The notes under the pieces: generated by a model
Database searches by the model: none
What the model saw: the letters and a program-made list of their open reading frames with translations, nothing else
What the model was told of the DNA's origin: nothing
Translations under genes and position numbers: made by a program
Source: Bacteroidales bacterium
Lineage (GTDB): Bacteria > Bacteroidota > Bacteroidia > Bacteroidales > P3
NCBI GenBank assembly: GCA_017988355.1
Contig: JAGNRX010000054.1
Location: forward strand, 1-7,143
DNA: 7,143 nucleotides
Direction of reading: 5' to 3'
Shown: one piece after another, positions 6,201 to 7,143 of the stretch
Layout: every line of letters starts with the position of its first letter
Numbering within the stretch: position 1 is the stretch's first letter

Positions 6201-7142
6201 TTAACTCTCTCTAAAATAAATAATTACTGGAACTCCATTAAAGTCATATAGCTCACGCATCCTGTTTTCAACAAATCTCTTATATGGTTCTTTAATATAT
6301 TGAGGTAAGTTGCAATAGAAAACAAATTGAGGATATGCAGTTTTTAGCTGAGTAATATATTTAATTTTCACAAGCTTTCCTTTATATGCAGGAGGTGGAT
6401 TTTGTTCTTTTACAATTGGCAAGATGTCTTCATTAAGCCTTGAAGTGGTTATTCTTCTAGTCCTATTTTCAAACACTTGCTTAGCTGTTTCAAGAACTTT
6501 AAAGATTCTCTGTTTATTGATTACTGAAGTGAAGATAATAGGCACATCATTAAATGGAGCTATCTTTCTTCTAATTTTCTCTTCAAATTCTTTTGAAGTA
6601 TTGGTTTCTTTTTCAATTAAGTCCCATTTGTTAACTACAATAACTACTCCCTTGTGGTTTCTTTGAATTAGACTGAAAAGATTAAGGTCTTGTGATTCTA
6701 AACCTTCAGATGCGTCCAACATAAGAATACATATATCACTTGATTCGATTGATCTAATTGAACGCATTACTGAGTAGAATTCTATATCCTCAGATACTTT
6801 TCCTTTTTTCCTAACTCCTGCTGTGTCAACAATAACGAAATCAAATCCGAATAGGTTATAGCGAGTATTTAATGAGTCTCTGGTTGTTCCTGAAACATCT
6901 GTTACTATATTTCTTTCCTGACCTATTAAAGCATTTATTAAAGAACTCTTTCCAACATTAGGTCTTCCAACAACTGTTATCTTAGGCAAACCTAATTCAA
7001 CATCTTCTTCGTCCTCTATTTCAAAGTTTTTAACAAGTTCATCAAGCATATCACCTGTTCCTGAACCATTGATTGCAGAAATACTGAATATATCTCCAAG
7101 TCCTAAGCTATAAAACTCAGCATCATCGAAGGCTCTTTTTGT
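6201..7142 (-). CDS. der: Ribosome biogenesis GTPase Der (EngA), 5' truncated
   Basis: Der is an essential GTPase with two tandem G domains and a C-terminal KH-like domain, needed for maturation of the 50S subunit. The frame stays open to the right edge. The ATG at 7049 is internal: the codons before it read [23 protein letters not shown], the conserved end of the first G domain with its G5 SA motif. The 313 visible residues leave roughly 120 missing at the N-terminus, judged from the usual length near 440. Counting from the internal Met, the second G domain shows G1 GRPNVGKSS (28-36), G2 GTTRD (54-58), G3 DTAG (75-78), G4 NKWD (140-143) and G5 TSV (174-176). The KH-like domain follows from about 200. 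The linker between the two G domains is acidic (IEDEEDVE), as is typical. No damage is seen in the visible part. hslR follows after 14 bp. Confidence 0.96.
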   Translation of the reverse strand, partial: TKRAFDDAEFYSLGLGDIFSISAINGSGTGDMLDELVKNFEIEDEEDVELGLPKITVVGRPNVGKSSLINALIGQERNIVTDVSGTTRDSLNTRYNLFGFDFVIVDTAGVRKKGKVSEDIEFYSVMRSIRSIESSDICILMLDASEGLESQDLNLFSLIQRNHKGVVIVVNKWDLIEKETNTSKEFEEKIRRKIAPFNDVPIIFTSVINKQRIFKVLETAKQVFENRTRRITTSRLNEDILPIVKEQNPPPAYKGKLVKIKYITQLKTAYPQFVFYCNLPQYIKEPYKRFVENRMRELYDFNGVPVIIYFRES

Positions 7143-7143
7143 G

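Noticed and set aside
6424..6666. 80-codon plus-strand frame inside der
   Set aside because: It is antisense to the second GTPase domain of der, where the real frame shows all G motifs.

Overview
The window is A+T-rich DNA from the chromosome of a member of the Bacteroidota, probably Bacteroidales. Three things support this. The first gene is the Bacteroidetes type of LptD. Two promoters match the Bacteroidetes sigma factor consensus exactly (TTTG, 19-20 bp, TAnnTTTG) and a third matches closely. The genes lack clear Shine-Dalgarno sequences, as is usual in that phylum. I cannot name a genus.

Layout. On the plus strand, positions 2-1363 hold the C-terminal part of lptD, whose 5' end lies outside the window. 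It is followed by a small lipoprotein gene (1432-1830) with its own perfect promoter. Everything after that is on the minus strand. Read in the direction of transcription from the right edge, the order is: der (5' end missing, 6201-7142), an Hsp15-like S4 RNA-binding protein (5818-6186), an initiator tRNA gene (5607-5678) with its own promoter and terminator, a 570-bp region without a convincing gene (5037-5606), lysS (3492-5036), and an S41 C-terminal processing peptidase (1867-3474). The lipoprotein and peptidase genes converge with 36 bp between them.

The genes fall into two themes. Der, the S4 protein, tRNA-fMet and LysS all serve ribosome assembly, ribosome rescue or translation. LptD, the lipoprotein and the S41 peptidase belong to the cell envelope. 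der-hslR and lysS-peptidase each look like two-gene operons, with 14 and 17 bp between the genes.

The part least explained by known features is the lysS-tRNA intergenic region. It carries three unrelated sets of short direct repeats side by side (5225-5266, 5281-5382, 5413-5475). Each has a conserved core of about 13-14 nt and a 7-8 nt variable interval, and the period is 21 or 22 bp. The middle set has five exact copies of a 14-nt core that contains a perfect 10-bp palindrome, at exactly 22-bp spacing. I do not recognise these repeats. They are the best candidate here for something undescribed, but they may be only a local repeat-expansion hot spot.
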